DNA of 64,000 nt from Flammeovirga pacifica (GCF_000807855.2 NZ_JRYR02000001.1:3720246-3784245); one strand, 5' to 3'; positions 45,294 to 55,722 are shown, counted from the first letter of the stretch. The notes: generated by a model from the sequence alone, not told the origin. Made by a program: numbers and translations.

Positions 45294-46121
45294 ATGAGAC
45301 AGACAACATCAATACTCTGCCAGATATTCACTATCATATTAATATCAAATAGTGTTTTTGCTCAAAACAATTTTAGTTTACAATTGAGTAACAATACCAA
45401 TTATGCAAAATATGGCGAATCGTTTTCAGTAAAAGGAAATGCAGGTGCTCCTTATTTTGTATACCATTTTTCTACAGACTTTATGCCTGCCCCTCCTCCA
45501 ATGGTTGAAGATGCTAATTTAGGCAACCCTATGGTGGTAGACACATCATTTCAAGTAGCAGCAGAAGAAACAGTTCTCGTAAATAAGCAAGGACTATATT
45601 ATATTCAATCGGATACTACTACAAAAGATGGTAAAGGATTTATTGGGGTAGCAGAAAATTTCCCGAAATATAAAAAGATGAAAAACCTTTATCCCACTAT
45701 GGTGTACATTTCAACACAAAATGAAATGATGTCATTCATTCAGGGAGAAAGACCAAGGCTAGCTTTTGAAAACTTTTGGTTAAATGTGGCAGGTTCACCT
45801 GATAATGCCAAAAGACTTATCAAGGTATATTTTGAAAGAGTAACAGAGGCAAATATCAAATTTACAGATTATAAAGAAGGTTGGAAGACCGATAGAGGAA
45901 TCATTTATATCATCTTCGGATCACCAGATACAATTAGTAATATTGATGGAGGAATACGATGGTCTTACAACAGTAATCTTAATCATGGTCAAGTAGAATT
46001 TGATTTCTTGGAAGAAGATAATCAGTTTACGGGAACACATTACGAACTGAAAAGATCTTATGATTATAAGAGAATCTGGTTTGATACAGTTAAGAAGTGG
46101 AGAAATGGAACACTTCAGTAA
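45294..46121 (+). CDS. GWxTD domain secreted protein
   Basis: 275 residues from the ATG at 45294 (a TTG just before is in frame but unnecessary). Signal peptide MRQTTSILCQIFTIILISNSVFAQ. The C-terminal half holds the GWxTD domain: FENFWLNVAGSPDNA, then EGWKTDRGIIYIIFGSPD and W/Y-rich strands. GWxTD proteins are widespread in Bacteroidota and of unknown function. It is shorter than many members, which have a longer N-terminal part. Confidence 0.88.
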   Translation: MRQTTSILCQIFTIILISNSVFAQNNFSLQLSNNTNYAKYGESFSVKGNAGAPYFVYHFSTDFMPAPPPMVEDANLGNPMVVDTSFQVAAEETVLVNKQGLYYIQSDTTTKDGKGFIGVAENFPKYKKMKNLYPTMVYISTQNEMMSFIQGERPRLAFENFWLNVAGSPDNAKRLIKVYFERVTEANIKFTDYKEGWKTDRGIIYIIFGSPDTISNIDGGIRWSYNSNLNHGQVEFDFLEEDNQFTGTHYELKRSYDYKRIWFDTVKKWRNGTLQ

Positions 46122-46190
46122 ACACTTATTACTCATTAGTGTTATATTGCATGATTAAAAAAGTGTAATCGAAAACTACAAACAGGCTTT

Positions 46191-47303
46191 ATGAAAAAAG
46201 CATTATTTATTGATCGTGACGGGACAATTATCGTAGAACCCCCTGTAGATTATCAGGTAGATTCTTTAGAAAAGTTAGAATTTGTTCCTTTAGCTATCTC
46301 TCAGCTTCAGAAAATAGCACAAGAATTAGATTATGAATTGGTAATGGTAACCAACCAAGATGGGTTGGGAACAGATAGTTACCCTGAGGAGACTTTTTGG
46401 CCTGCACAAAATAAAATGCTGGATACACTAAAAGGTGAAGGGATAGTTTTTGATGATATTCTTATTGATAAAACTTTCGAAAAAGAGAACGCTCCAACAA
46501 GAAAACCAAGAACAGGTTTACTTGAAAAAAAATACATGACAGGTAAATATGACCTTGAAAACTCTTTTGTAATTGGCGACCGTCTAACGGATGTAGAATT
46601 AGCTAAAAATTTAGGGTCAAAAGGTATTTTTATTGGAGAAAAAGGACAATCAAAAGACGCTGTTTTAGAAACAACATCTTGGATTGAAATCTATGAATAC
46701 CTTAAAAATTATACTCCCGCAGGTAGAATTGCACGTGTAGAAAGAATCACTAACGAAACTAAAATTGTTATTGGTGTAAATCTAGACGGTACAGGTCAAT
46801 CCGATTTATCTACAGGTATTGGTTTCTTCGACCATATGTTACATCAAGTGGCCAGACATGGTAAGATAGATTTAACTGTAAAAGTAGAAGGCGATTTATA
46901 CATCGATGAACATCACACGATAGAAGATACTGGTTTAGCAATAGGGGAAGCTATCAAAAAAGCTCTTGGTGATAAAAGAGGTATTGAAAGATACGGTTTC
47001 TTTATTGCACCAATGGATGAAGTACTCGCACAGGTGGCATTAGATTTTTCTGGTAGACCTTGGTTTGTATGCGATGCTCCTTTAAAAAGAGAAAGTGTAG
47101 GTGATTTTCCTGTAGAAATGTTCTCTCACTTCTTTAAATCGTTTTCTGATGCAGCAGGCTGTAATCTGAATATTAAGACAGAAGGAGATAACGATCATCA
47201 CATTATTGAAGGTACTTTCAAAGCTTTTGCTAAAGCGATGAGAATGGCAATAAAAGTAGAAGAAGGAAATAACGAAATTCCATCGACAAAAGGTGTTCTT
47301 TAA
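46191..47303 (+). CDS. hisB: Bifunctional histidinol-phosphatase / imidazoleglycerol-phosphate dehydratase
   Basis: Two histidine-pathway enzymes in one 370-residue chain. Residues ~1-165: HAD phosphatase with DxD (Asp8, Asp10 in FIDRDGT) and [14 protein letters not shown]. Residues ~180-370: dehydratase with [21 protein letters not shown] and [13 protein letters not shown]. The fusion is the form seen in enterobacteria and many Bacteroidota. No other his genes are in this window. Confidence 0.96.
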   Translation: MKKALFIDRDGTIIVEPPVDYQVDSLEKLEFVPLAISQLQKIAQELDYELVMVTNQDGLGTDSYPEETFWPAQNKMLDTLKGEGIVFDDILIDKTFEKENAPTRKPRTGLLEKKYMTGKYDLENSFVIGDRLTDVELAKNLGSKGIFIGEKGQSKDAVLETTSWIEIYEYLKNYTPAGRIARVERITNETKIVIGVNLDGTGQSDLSTGIGFFDHMLHQVARHGKIDLTVKVEGDLYIDEHHTIEDTGLAIGEAIKKALGDKRGIERYGFFIAPMDEVLAQVALDFSGRPWFVCDAPLKRESVGDFPVEMFSHFFKSFSDAAGCNLNIKTEGDNDHHIIEGTFKAFAKAMRMAIKVEEGNNEIPSTKGVL

Positions 47304-47331
47304 GAAGTAATACCCTTTGATCTACTAATAG

Positions 47332-47370
47332 ACAGAAGAAAGAGATGTAATTTTCTTTCTTCTGTTTTTT
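47332..47370 (+). terminator. hisB terminator
   Basis: ACAGAAGAAAGA / TCTTTCTTCTGT hairpin followed by TTTTTT. Confidence 0.85.
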
Positions 47371-47405
47371 ATTTTATGTGATAATTGATTAAAATTATTA
47401 TTGAT

Positions 47406-47948
47406 ATGAAAGCACTATATATAACATTATTATTTCTTGTAAGCACAACAGTATTCAGTCAAGAGCTTAAACATAAACCACGTAAAAGTGAAACAGGTTT
47501 GGCTACCTATAAAATGGAAGACGGTACTTATGTAAAGGTGACTTACGGTAGACCTAAAATGCGATCAGATTTTGATACTAAATTTGGGGTATCTGTACCA
47601 TGGAGAAAACTATGGCGCTTTGGAGATGATGATGCCACAGAAATTACAGTTTCTAAAGATGTGACCTTGGGGGGGCAACACTTAGAAGCAGGAACATATT
47701 CTTTGTATGCTATTCCTGATACAGCAGAATGGACACTAATAGTCAATAAAGCACAAGGAGCTTGGGGTACCTATAAGTATAATGAAAAAGAAGATGTATT
47801 TAGAGTTAAACTTCCAGCATTAAATTCGTTTAGAATATTCCAAAAGTTCTCTATCTTTTTACAAGAAGACCCAGAAGGGTGTAATTTAGTAGCGATATGG
47901 CAAAGAATTTCTATTGTAGTACCTATCAGAAAGCCTGAAGAAGAATAA
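47406..47948 (+). CDS. DUF2911 secreted protein
   Basis: 180 residues from the ATG at 47406, which begins a signal peptide (MKALYITLLFLVSTTVFSQ); an upstream TTG would spoil it. DUF2911 signatures: VTYGRPKMR, WRFGDDDATEI, LEAGTYSLYAIPD and WTLIVNKAQGAWGTYKY. Function of the family unknown; likely periplasmic. It ends one base before the convergent GT51-like gene. Confidence 0.92.
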   Translation: MKALYITLLFLVSTTVFSQELKHKPRKSETGLATYKMEDGTYVKVTYGRPKMRSDFDTKFGVSVPWRKLWRFGDDDATEITVSKDVTLGGQHLEAGTYSLYAIPDTAEWTLIVNKAQGAWGTYKYNEKEDVFRVKLPALNSFRIFQKFSIFLQEDPEGCNLVAIWQRISIVVPIRKPEEE

Positions 47949-47949
47949 G

Positions 47950-48579
47950 TTAATTCATAAATGAATTCAATAGATTAAATCGAGCTTCAGAAATTTTATC
48001 TTTTCTGTAAGTGGCAGGCTCTACTTCAATAGGATTAGCTAAAACTGAAGCTAATTTTAATTTTTGAGTTCTTGATAAGTATTGTAAATCTTTTTTATAA
48101 TAGTAGTCTGCAGCTTCACCAATACCATAAACATTATCACCCCATTCTACATAGTTCATAAAAACTTCAAAAATACGCTCTTTACCTAAAAGACATTCCA
48201 TTTCTACAGCACCAATACATTCTAAGTAAGCACCTAAATTATTATTGTGTGGAATTAAGAACATGTTTCTCACAACCTTCTGAGAAATGTTTGCATTCAT
48301 CAAAGGTGTTTTATGAGAAGAATATCCATTGTGAAAATAAAAATCGGGATCTTCTACACCCATAATAGCCGTTGTTAAATCAGTAGGTATACTGCTTAAA
48401 GGTCTAAATTGAGGTGTGATTATTTTTGACACATCAAAGTTAGCCCTAGCAATCATATAAGGTGATAATGTAGGGTTAGCCCACTTTATATAGAGTGTGC
48501 CTAATCCAATATATACTGCAAATACGAAGTGTAATCCTAAAATTAAATAGACTAACCTCTTTAAAAAATTTACAATCAT
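47950..48579 (-). CDS. Monofunctional peptidoglycan transglycosylase-like protein (GT51), partly divergent
   Basis: 209 residues: one N-terminal membrane anchor (VYLILGLHFVFAVYIGLGTLYI) and a GT51 domain. The first catalytic glutamate motif is kept as VEDPDFYFHNG and the second region as KERIFEVFMNYVEWGDNVYGIGEAADYYYKKD. The usual GGSTISQQxxKNLFL motif is altered to MNANISQKVVRNMFLI. It may therefore have weak or changed polymerase activity. Inner membrane, facing the periplasm. Confidence 0.85.
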   Translation of the reverse strand: MIVNFLKRLVYLILGLHFVFAVYIGLGTLYIKWANPTLSPYMIARANFDVSKIITPQFRPLSSIPTDLTTAIMGVEDPDFYFHNGYSSHKTPLMNANISQKVVRNMFLIPHNNNLGAYLECIGAVEMECLLGKERIFEVFMNYVEWGDNVYGIGEAADYYYKKDLQYLSRTQKLKLASVLANPIEVEPATYRKDKISEARFNLLNSFMN

Positions 48580-48923
48580 GTAAAGTAAGGGGTATTAGGT
48601 AATAAGTATAGTGAACAAATAGTATCATCTGAAATTATCAGAAAGACTACTGAACAATGTTATTAGATAATAAATTCTATAACCCTAATTTCTGTTTTTT
48701 TTATGTAAAACAAAAATGATATTCTTTTTATAATACATTATTTATCTATTTAACTATGTAAAATTCAATTTTTTACGAATATTGTTCTTTTCTGAGGTCT
48801 ATTTTTAATTATCTCAGACAGGTTATTTGAATACTTTAATCAAAGTTATTTTTGCTGAAAAGGATAAAAAAGAGATAATTTTACTAGTTTAGAATACGTT
48901 TGATATCACCTTAAACATCAATC
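48580..48923. other. AT-rich intergenic region between divergent GT51-like gene and uvrC
   Basis: No open frame of interest. It must contain promoters in both directions. For uvrC there is a -7 match TAcgTTTG at 48895-48902, but the expected TTG 19 bases upstream is missing. No other structure recognised. Confidence 0.4.
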
Positions 48924-50732
48924 ATGCAGTCTTATAAAGAGGAATTAATGAAAGTGGTAAAAAATTTACCAATGCAACCTGGAGTTTATAAATACTTTAA
49001 CGAAGATGGAAAGATCATTTATATCGGTAAAGCAAAGAAATTAAGAAACAGGGTATCCTCTTATTTTTTAAAACAATCAGGTTTAAATAGAAAAACACAA
49101 AGACTTGTCAATGAAATTAGAAAAGTGGAGTTCGTAGTAGTAGATTCTGAATACGACGCACTGCTTCTAGAAAATAATCTAATTAAAAAGAATCAACCCA
49201 AATACAATATCCTCTTAAAAGACGATAAGACTTATCCTTATATATGTGTGACTAGAGAACGTTTTCCAAGAGTATTTTCAACAAGAAATATTCAAGATAA
49301 ACGACATAAGTATTTTGGGCCTTATCCCAATGGAAGGCAGATGTCTGCATTACTAGATCTGTTTAAGCAGCTATATAAAATCAGAGATTGTTCTTTCAAT
49401 TTATCTCAAGAAAATGTAGCAGCAGGAAAATATAGTGTTTGTTTAGAGTATCATATCAACAACTGTTTAGGACCTTGCGAAGGAAAACAAAAAGAGGAAG
49501 ACTATCAGCAAGATATAGATCAAGTACTACAAATATTAAAGGGTAACTTAAGTGTACCGAAAGAGTACTTTTCTCAAAAGATGCAGGTGGCTGTTGAACA
49601 GTTGGCGTTCGAAGATGCGCAGAAATGGAAACAAAAATTAGAATTACTAACCAATTATCAATCAAAATCTTTAGTGGTTTCTCCAACATTTAGAGATTGT
49701 GAGGTGTACGCATTAGTCTCTGATGAGAAATTTGCGTATGTCAACTTTATGAAAATCACCAATGGTGGAATAATGGTAACGGAGTCAACTCAATTAACCA
49801 AGAAAATGGATGAGTCTGATGAAGATTTACTGATATATGCTATCATGGAATTCAGAAATAGGTACAAAACCTCATCAAAAAAGATTTATACGAACATTGA
49901 TATCACTGATGTGTTAGATGAAGATGAACGACTCGAATTTACTGTTCCTAAAATTGGTGATGCTAAGAAGTTAATTCAACTCTCTTTTAAAAATTCAATG
50001 TATTATAAGAGAGAAAGAGAAACATCCAGAGGTGAGATAAGTGATAAAAAAAGTAATTACCAAGTATTAGTACAGTTAAAAAATGAATTGCAATTAAGTG
50101 AAGTCCCCGTTCATATTGAGTGTTTTGATAACTCCAATATTCAAGGTACTCACCCAGTTTCTGCATGTGTCGTCTTTAGAGATGGTAGACCTTCAAAAAA
50201 AGATTACAGACATTTTCATGTTAAAACAGTAGTAGGACCAGATGATTTTGCCTCGATGGAAGAAGCTGTTTATAGAAGATACAGAAGGCTACTTGATGAA
50301 AAACAAAAATTACCTCAATTAGTGATTATTGATGGAGGTAAGGGACAGTTAAGTTCTGCAGTAACGGCATTAGAAAGATTAGGACTTTATGGTAAATTAC
50401 CTGTAATAGGCATCGCTAAAAAGCTTGAAGAGATCTTCTTTCCCGAGGATCCTATTCCTTTGCATTTAAGTAAAAAATCTAGGTCATTACAATTGGTGCA
50501 ACGATTAAGAGATGAAGCACACCGATTTGGAATTACTTTTCATAGAAACTTAAGAAGTAAAGGTAGTATCAATTCTAAACTAGAGGGAATACCAGGAATA
50601 GGCCCTAACACTATACAAAAGTTATTAAAGCAGTTTAAAACCATATCCAATATTAAATCGGCTCCCATAGAAGAAGTGGCTCAGGTAATAGGACAAAGTA
50701 AAGCACAAAAAGTAAAAGACGGTTTAGAATAA
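48924..50732 (+). CDS. uvrC: Excinuclease ABC subunit C
   Basis: 602 residues. Nucleotide-excision-repair endonuclease that cuts on both sides of a lesion bound by UvrB. GIY-YIG domain at the start (GVYKYFNEDGKIIYIGKAKKLRNRVSSYF), UVR motif (~205-240), RNase H-like C-terminal nuclease (IECFDNSNIQGTHPVSACVVFRDG, LVIIDGGKGQLSSA) and helix-hairpin-helix repeats at the end (IPGIGPNTIQKLLKQF). Normal length. Confidence 0.97.
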   Translation: MQSYKEELMKVVKNLPMQPGVYKYFNEDGKIIYIGKAKKLRNRVSSYFLKQSGLNRKTQRLVNEIRKVEFVVVDSEYDALLLENNLIKKNQPKYNILLKDDKTYPYICVTRERFPRVFSTRNIQDKRHKYFGPYPNGRQMSALLDLFKQLYKIRDCSFNLSQENVAAGKYSVCLEYHINNCLGPCEGKQKEEDYQQDIDQVLQILKGNLSVPKEYFSQKMQVAVEQLAFEDAQKWKQKLELLTNYQSKSLVVSPTFRDCEVYALVSDEKFAYVNFMKITNGGIMVTESTQLTKKMDESDEDLLIYAIMEFRNRYKTSSKKIYTNIDITDVLDEDERLEFTVPKIGDAKKLIQLSFKNSMYYKRERETSRGEISDKKSNYQVLVQLKNELQLSEVPVHIECFDNSNIQGTHPVSACVVFRDGRPSKKDYRHFHVKTVVGPDDFASMEEAVYRRYRRLLDEKQKLPQLVIIDGGKGQLSSAVTALERLGLYGKLPVIGIAKKLEEIFFPEDPIPLHLSKKSRSLQLVQRLRDEAHRFGITFHRNLRSKGSINSKLEGIPGIGPNTIQKLLKQFKTISNIKSAPIEEVAQVIGQSKAQKVKDGLE

Positions 50733-50734
50733 GT

Positions 50735-50769
50735 ACCAAAAGAGGAGAGGTTAATTCTCTTCTTTTGGT
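50735..50769. terminator. Convergent terminator hairpin between uvrC and the Kir channel
   Basis: Inverted repeat ACCAAAAGAGGAGA / TCTCTTCTTTTGGT with one mismatch; no long T run. It overlaps the final codons of the minus-strand gene. Confidence 0.55.
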
Positions 50770-51713
50770 GAAATATCTTCTCTAAGGTCTACATCATTTA
50801 CATGGAGTAGAATCATACCGTCATCTGCCACATTAAAGTTTCTAATAAAACGTTTATTAGCTTCAAACTCTTCAGCAACATAAGAATGATAAGCATAGGT
50901 ATCTTGACCAAAAGTTTCATCATAACCATTTAAGGTAATCAGCATTTCTGCTTGCCTTTTTACGAGTTCTTCTACTGTAATTCCATAGAGGGGGCTGTTT
51001 TTATCAATAACATGAACTATTGTCCAAGATAGAGGCATAAACATAATAGAGCTTCGCTCAAGCGATAAATCATAAAAATCCCTACGATGAGAGTAAGTTC
51101 CATCTTGATCTTCTTTTACATTAAGTGATAAAAAGACAGAAGCCTTCATATGTAAGACTGTATTTGCTCTTTTATTGATAATTCTAAACTGAATTGACAT
51201 GTTGTCACTCTCTTTGTATGGAGTAAGAAGAGCAACTTCAGAAAATTTAATTTTTGATATAGGTCTTGAAAATCGTCCATACAGAATACCAGTTGAAAAT
51301 GCAGAGAGAAGCAACCCATTAAAGGCCTCTAAACTAGCAATTAATCCAACAAATTGACTATCAGGAGACATAGCACCATAGCCAACAGTGGTGAAAGTTT
51401 GGACACTAAAGAAAAGTGCACTTAAATAATCGTCCCAAAACAATCCTGTTGCAGCACCTCTAATATGTTCAATACCTATTAACCAATAAATATATGCATA
51501 TATAAAATTGGTCATAAGTATAATAGAAGTAATCACAACAATAAATGGTATCCATTGAATAGTAATCAGCCAATGATAGGCATCTTGGATAACATTTAAA
51601 GTACCCACTCTTCTTACATTAAATGAACCATCAGGGTTTATAATTCTCCTAGTTCTATGTCTGTAAGAGGCTCCAACCCCTGGGTCTAATATTTTTTTAC
51701 TTTTATCTGACAT
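50751..51713 (-). CDS. Inward-rectifier-type potassium channel (KirBac family)
   Basis: 320 residues. Two membrane helices (~52-77 and ~120-145) flank the pore with selectivity filter TVGYG in FSVQTFTTVGYGAMSPDS. The C-terminal half is the cytoplasmic Kir immunoglobulin-like domain (FRIINKRANTVLHMKASVFLS, SWTIVHVIDKNSPLYG). Conducts K+ across the inner membrane. Located 17 bases after the aldo/keto reductase gene on the same strand, so probably co-transcribed. Confidence 0.93.
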   Translation of the reverse strand: MSDKSKKILDPGVGASYRHRTRRIINPDGSFNVRRVGTLNVIQDAYHWLITIQWIPFIVVITSIILMTNFIYAYIYWLIGIEHIRGAATGLFWDDYLSALFFSVQTFTTVGYGAMSPDSQFVGLIASLEAFNGLLLSAFSTGILYGRFSRPISKIKFSEVALLTPYKESDNMSIQFRIINKRANTVLHMKASVFLSLNVKEDQDGTYSHRRDFYDLSLERSSIMFMPLSWTIVHVIDKNSPLYGITVEELVKRQAEMLITLNGYDETFGQDTYAYHSYVAEEFEANKRFIRNFNVADDGMILLHVNDVDLREDISPKEEN

Positions 51714-51730
51714 AAATGACGTTATTCAAT

Positions 51731-52618
51731 TTAAGGCACTTCGTTACCTTCTGCAGCCTCTAGTATTTTAAACCAATCTTCTTTTTCTAATTGTATTGAC
51801 ATCACTTTTGCTGCTCCTTCTATTCTTTCTGCCTTTGTTGTTCCTAAAATAGGAGTAATTCTGGCAGGGTGAGTTAAATGCCAAGCAAATATGGTTTGAT
51901 CTATAGCTAAATCATACTTTTCACCTACTTGAGATAAAGTATTCTTTAAATGCAGTGTTTTTTCATCTTGTGCAGTGAAAATTCTTCCATTTCCAAGTGG
52001 AGACCAAGCCATCGGTGTAATACCACATTGTTGGCACTGATCTAATGAACCATCATAAAGAGCAGATGTTTTTAAAGGAGAAATCTCAATTTGATTTATT
52101 TTAATATCGGTTTTTGATTTAAGCATCTCCAACTGATGAGGCAAGAAATTACTAACACCAAATTCTTTTATTTTCCCTTCTTTCTTCAAATCATTAATAG
52201 TATCACTTACTTCATTGATGTTCATCAAAGGGTCGGGTCTGTGAATAAGTAAGTAATCTAATACATCTACGTTTAAATTTTGAAGTGACTTATCAACAGA
52301 TCCAACAATATGTTGCCTACTTGTGTCGTAAGATTTTATAGTATGTTGCGGTCTATTAGGGTGAATTAATTTAATTCCACATTTAGTCACAATTTGGATT
52401 TTATCTTTCAAATCAGGTGAAAGAGCTAAAGCATCACCGAATAATTTTTCGATAGTATAACCTCCGTAAATGTCTGCGTGATCAAAAGTGGTAATACCAG
52501 ATTCTACGCTTCTCAATATTAATTCATTGATTTGCTGAGGAGTAAGATCACCCCAATTCCAAACGCCAGTAACAATTTTTGAAATCATAATCCGTTTAAT
52601 ATTTTTCTTTTTATCCAA
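51731..52618 (-). CDS. Aldo/keto reductase (YdhF-like)
   Basis: 295 residues, TIM-barrel NADPH-dependent oxidoreductase. Motifs: GITTFDHADIYGGYTIEKLFGDAL (Asp and Tyr of the catalytic tetrad), IVTKCGI (Lys), YLLIHRPDPLM (His), GVSNF and a C-terminal PILGTTKAERIEGA coenzyme loop. Substrate unknown. Upstream partner of the Kir channel gene; homologues of the voltage-gated K+ channel beta subunit also belong to this superfamily, but this YdhF-type protein is not specifically of that subgroup. Confidence 0.9.
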   Translation of the reverse strand: MDKKKNIKRIMISKIVTGVWNWGDLTPQQINELILRSVESGITTFDHADIYGGYTIEKLFGDALALSPDLKDKIQIVTKCGIKLIHPNRPQHTIKSYDTSRQHIVGSVDKSLQNLNVDVLDYLLIHRPDPLMNINEVSDTINDLKKEGKIKEFGVSNFLPHQLEMLKSKTDIKINQIEISPLKTSALYDGSLDQCQQCGITPMAWSPLGNGRIFTAQDEKTLHLKNTLSQVGEKYDLAIDQTIFAWHLTHPARITPILGTTKAERIEGAAKVMSIQLEKEDWFKILEAAEGNEVP

Positions 52619-52709
52619 TTAAATCTTTAAATTGTGCTCAACAAGAGGTTAAACAATCTATTTCTAAGTACTTCTTCTACTGCATTAATTCCCCAAGAAC
52701 AGCTTTAAG

Positions 52710-55619
52710 ATGAACTATCCCTCAAAAGTACATACTGATGACGAAAAAAAATCTCCCTTTCTGAAAATTCATAAAGGTAGTTATACATTGCTTTCGGGCT
52801 ATAATGAAAAGCAGTTTTTGTTTAACGTTAGTGAACTCGATTACAAAGTAAATTCTTTTTTTGATGTTTGCCCAAAGGAATGGCAAGGGATTTTTCGAGG
52901 TGCATTTCGAGAACTTCATTCTTCTGATGAAATAAGCAAAGAATTATATAACCTAGAAGGAGATAAGTTTACAGTTCTTATAAAACAAAATGATAAGGAG
53001 TATACAATAATTTTTATCAACCCTCTGTCATCAGAAAGTATTGATTTCGATTTTGAGTACTTATTTCAAAGTATATTAAATGACTCAAAGGATGCTTTAG
53101 CCTTAATAGGCCTTGATAAAAAAATCATCAGAAAGAATGACTCCTTAGATAATTTGTTACAAAGGTTATTGCCTATATTGAAAAATACAGAGGATAGACT
53201 AGACTCATTAGTTCAAAAATCAAAACGAGTTAATTCAGGAATCAATAAAGCGCTCAATGGAGAAAAATATCAAACAGAAGTAACCTATTTCTCAACATCA
53301 AGTGATCTTGTATTTATAAAAACTGTTTATCAACCTATCAAAAATAGGAATGGTGAAGTAGTAGCATGTTTAGTAAGAAGTAGAGATGTTACTGCTAGAA
53401 ATTCTATTGAAGATATGTTTAGTGTACTACTCAATAGTAGTAATACAGGTTATGTTTTGGTAAGTGATGAAGGAAAAATACTTAAGATTAATAAGCACCT
53501 TCAGCAACTTCTTGGTTATGAAGAACAAGAATTCATTAATAAGGATTTCGGAAATTTTGTTCATTCTACTATTAAAAAACATGTTCTAAGTGAGTTTTCT
53601 CAGTTACTAACAAATAAAGAATGGCAAGTCAATAAGAATAATTTATTTCTTGATTTAAAAAGAAAAGACAACGATTCTTTATTATTTGAATTAGAGAATA
53701 AGAGAGTCGTTTTATCCAATCATAAATCAGCTTTATTTGTCACAGTAAAAAACATTACGTTAAAAGAACGGAACTCTCATATTTTACATGAGATGCAGCG
53801 ATTAATTAAAGCATGTGGATGGGTATATGATCGTTTTGCAAAAAAAATGTTGGTTACTGAAGAAGTATCACAAGTAGTTGGTGTTTCTAAAGAATTTGTA
53901 GAAAAGAACCCGTCTTTTTTACTATCAATGTGTGATGAAGAGACAAGAAAAAGGGCACAAGATATATTATTCAATGCATTTAGAAAAAAAGAAAATTTTG
54001 ATTTTGAGTTGGTCATAAAATCAAAATTTAAAGATGTGCAGTGGGTGAGATTAAACGGTAAACCTATTGTTAGACATAATAGGATCGTAGGTCTTTATGG
54101 AGCACTTCAAGATATAACTCACCAGAAAAAGGCATTAAATAAGCTAAAAAGAAATGAGGACTATATAAAAGAAATCCAAAGGGTCACTAAAGTTGGGAAT
54201 TGGGTTTTTGAAAAGAAAGACAATCATTTTTATTGGTCCGAACACCTTTTTAGTATGTTAAGGCTTTCTGATGAAAAACATAGAAAGCCGTCTTTGAAGC
54301 AAATCCTAAGTTTTGTAGATGAGAACTATTTCTTTCCTATGATTAATGCTATAAAGAAATTATCTCTCTTTCATCAACCTATAGACTTGGATGTGAGATG
54401 CAATAATAACCTTAATGCAGCTACAGGTATAGAATACGTTAATATCAAAGGAAGATCGATATACAATGATAAAGGAGAAGTAAAACGATTTGTTGGTGCT
54501 GTAACAGATATTACACAAAGAAAAATAGAAGAAGATAAAAATAAGAGTAAGAAAATTTGGCTAAAATCTATGCTGAATGCAGCAAGAGATAGTTTTATTG
54601 CCGAATATTCTGGTAGAATAGCAAATTATAATAGAGGGCTTCAGAAATTATTAGGCTATAATCATTATTTTGATCTAAGAGGTGTGGTGTTTATTAATCT
54701 ATTTTATGAAGCTGATCAGCAAAGAGTATTAGAGTATAGACAGCAATGTCGACAAGGAGATATTTCTGCACCTCAAAAAATTGAGGTAAAAATGAAACGT
54801 CGAGATAATTCCTTAGTAGATGTTGAATTATGTGCGAACCTTACTAAAATGAAAGGGAAGCTTTTTACCATATTCAATGCTCATGATATCTCTAAAAGAA
54901 AAGAGTACGAAAAAGGCTTACTTCTTAAAAACAAAGAACTGATTGATACAAATAAAGAATTAGATAGATTCTTATATAGTACTACCCATGATTTAAAAGG
55001 TCCGATTACTTCTTTAAAAGGTCTTGTTAATCTAGCCTATAAAGAGCCAGATAATATTCTTAAAGATGTTTATCTCCCTATGATGGATAAAAACATAGAT
55101 AGAATGCTTGATTTGATTCAAGACTTCGGAGAGTATTTAAGAAACAATAGAAAGAATGTAGTTCCGGAATTAATTAATATAAGATCTCAAATAGATACTA
55201 TTATAAGTTCACATCGTTTTGGTATACCTATTAACTATCAAATAAATCTTGATATCGACGATCAATTAAATGTAGTAACAGATAAAAATAGGGTCAGAAG
55301 TATTTTAACTAACTTATTTACGAATGCTATAAAGTATTCTGATAAAGAAAAGTCAGAGCATTATTTAAAAATATCTGCAAAATTAAATGAAACAAACATT
55401 CTCTTATCATTTGAAGATAATGGAGAAGGAATATCAATAAAAGAACAAAATAAGGTTTTTGATATGTTCTACAGAGCCAGTGAGCAAAGTGATGGAACAG
55501 GTTTAGGTCTATTTATAGTAAAAGAAGCTGTCCATGTTTTAAATGGATCTATTGATCTTCAATCAGAGCAAAAAATAGGAACTAAAGTGTGTGTATCTCT
55601 CCCAAGAATTAAAATCTAG
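52710..55619 (+). CDS. Cytosolic five-PAS hybridless sensor histidine kinase
   Basis: 969 residues with no signal peptide or membrane helix. After an N-terminal region, five PAS/PAC units can be read (about 120-230, 235-350, 360-475, 485-605, 615-735), several ending in DITxRK. A HisKA-type helix carries the phospho-acceptor His760 (TTHDLKGPI). The ATPase domain has N-box NLFTNAIKYS, G1 DNGEGI and G2 GTGLGLFIV. No receiver domain, and no response-regulator gene adjoins it, so it is an orphan kinase. The signal is unknown; no haem or flavin site can be claimed by eye. Confidence 0.93.
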   Translation: MNYPSKVHTDDEKKSPFLKIHKGSYTLLSGYNEKQFLFNVSELDYKVNSFFDVCPKEWQGIFRGAFRELHSSDEISKELYNLEGDKFTVLIKQNDKEYTIIFINPLSSESIDFDFEYLFQSILNDSKDALALIGLDKKIIRKNDSLDNLLQRLLPILKNTEDRLDSLVQKSKRVNSGINKALNGEKYQTEVTYFSTSSDLVFIKTVYQPIKNRNGEVVACLVRSRDVTARNSIEDMFSVLLNSSNTGYVLVSDEGKILKINKHLQQLLGYEEQEFINKDFGNFVHSTIKKHVLSEFSQLLTNKEWQVNKNNLFLDLKRKDNDSLLFELENKRVVLSNHKSALFVTVKNITLKERNSHILHEMQRLIKACGWVYDRFAKKMLVTEEVSQVVGVSKEFVEKNPSFLLSMCDEETRKRAQDILFNAFRKKENFDFELVIKSKFKDVQWVRLNGKPIVRHNRIVGLYGALQDITHQKKALNKLKRNEDYIKEIQRVTKVGNWVFEKKDNHFYWSEHLFSMLRLSDEKHRKPSLKQILSFVDENYFFPMINAIKKLSLFHQPIDLDVRCNNNLNAATGIEYVNIKGRSIYNDKGEVKRFVGAVTDITQRKIEEDKNKSKKIWLKSMLNAARDSFIAEYSGRIANYNRGLQKLLGYNHYFDLRGVVFINLFYEADQQRVLEYRQQCRQGDISAPQKIEVKMKRRDNSLVDVELCANLTKMKGKLFTIFNAHDISKRKEYEKGLLLKNKELIDTNKELDRFLYSTTHDLKGPITSLKGLVNLAYKEPDNILKDVYLPMMDKNIDRMLDLIQDFGEYLRNNRKNVVPELINIRSQIDTIISSHRFGIPINYQINLDIDDQLNVVTDKNRVRSILTNLFTNAIKYSDKEKSEHYLKISAKLNETNILLSFEDNGEGISIKEQNKVFDMFYRASEQSDGTGLGLFIVKEAVHVLNGSIDLQSEQKIGTKVCVSLPRIKI

Positions 55620-55692
55620 TATTTAATTCCCTCTATTTATATTGATAATCAGATGATTGACGTTTGTTTGCTACTCTTTTTCATCTCTTGTA

Positions 55693-55722
55693 TTGTTTAA
55701 TTAAAAACTCCTATTACCTTTG
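55693..55722 (+). promoter_or_regulatory. rRNA operon promoter P1
   Basis: TTG at 55693-55695, 19 bases, TAccTTTG at 55715-55722, followed by C-A-C. Matches the Bacteroidota housekeeping promoter, with the same spacing as P2. Confidence 0.8.

Noticed and set aside
47385-47405. Upstream TTG start for the DUF2911 gene
   Set aside because: It would put charged residues ahead of a complete signal peptide that starts at the ATG at 47406.
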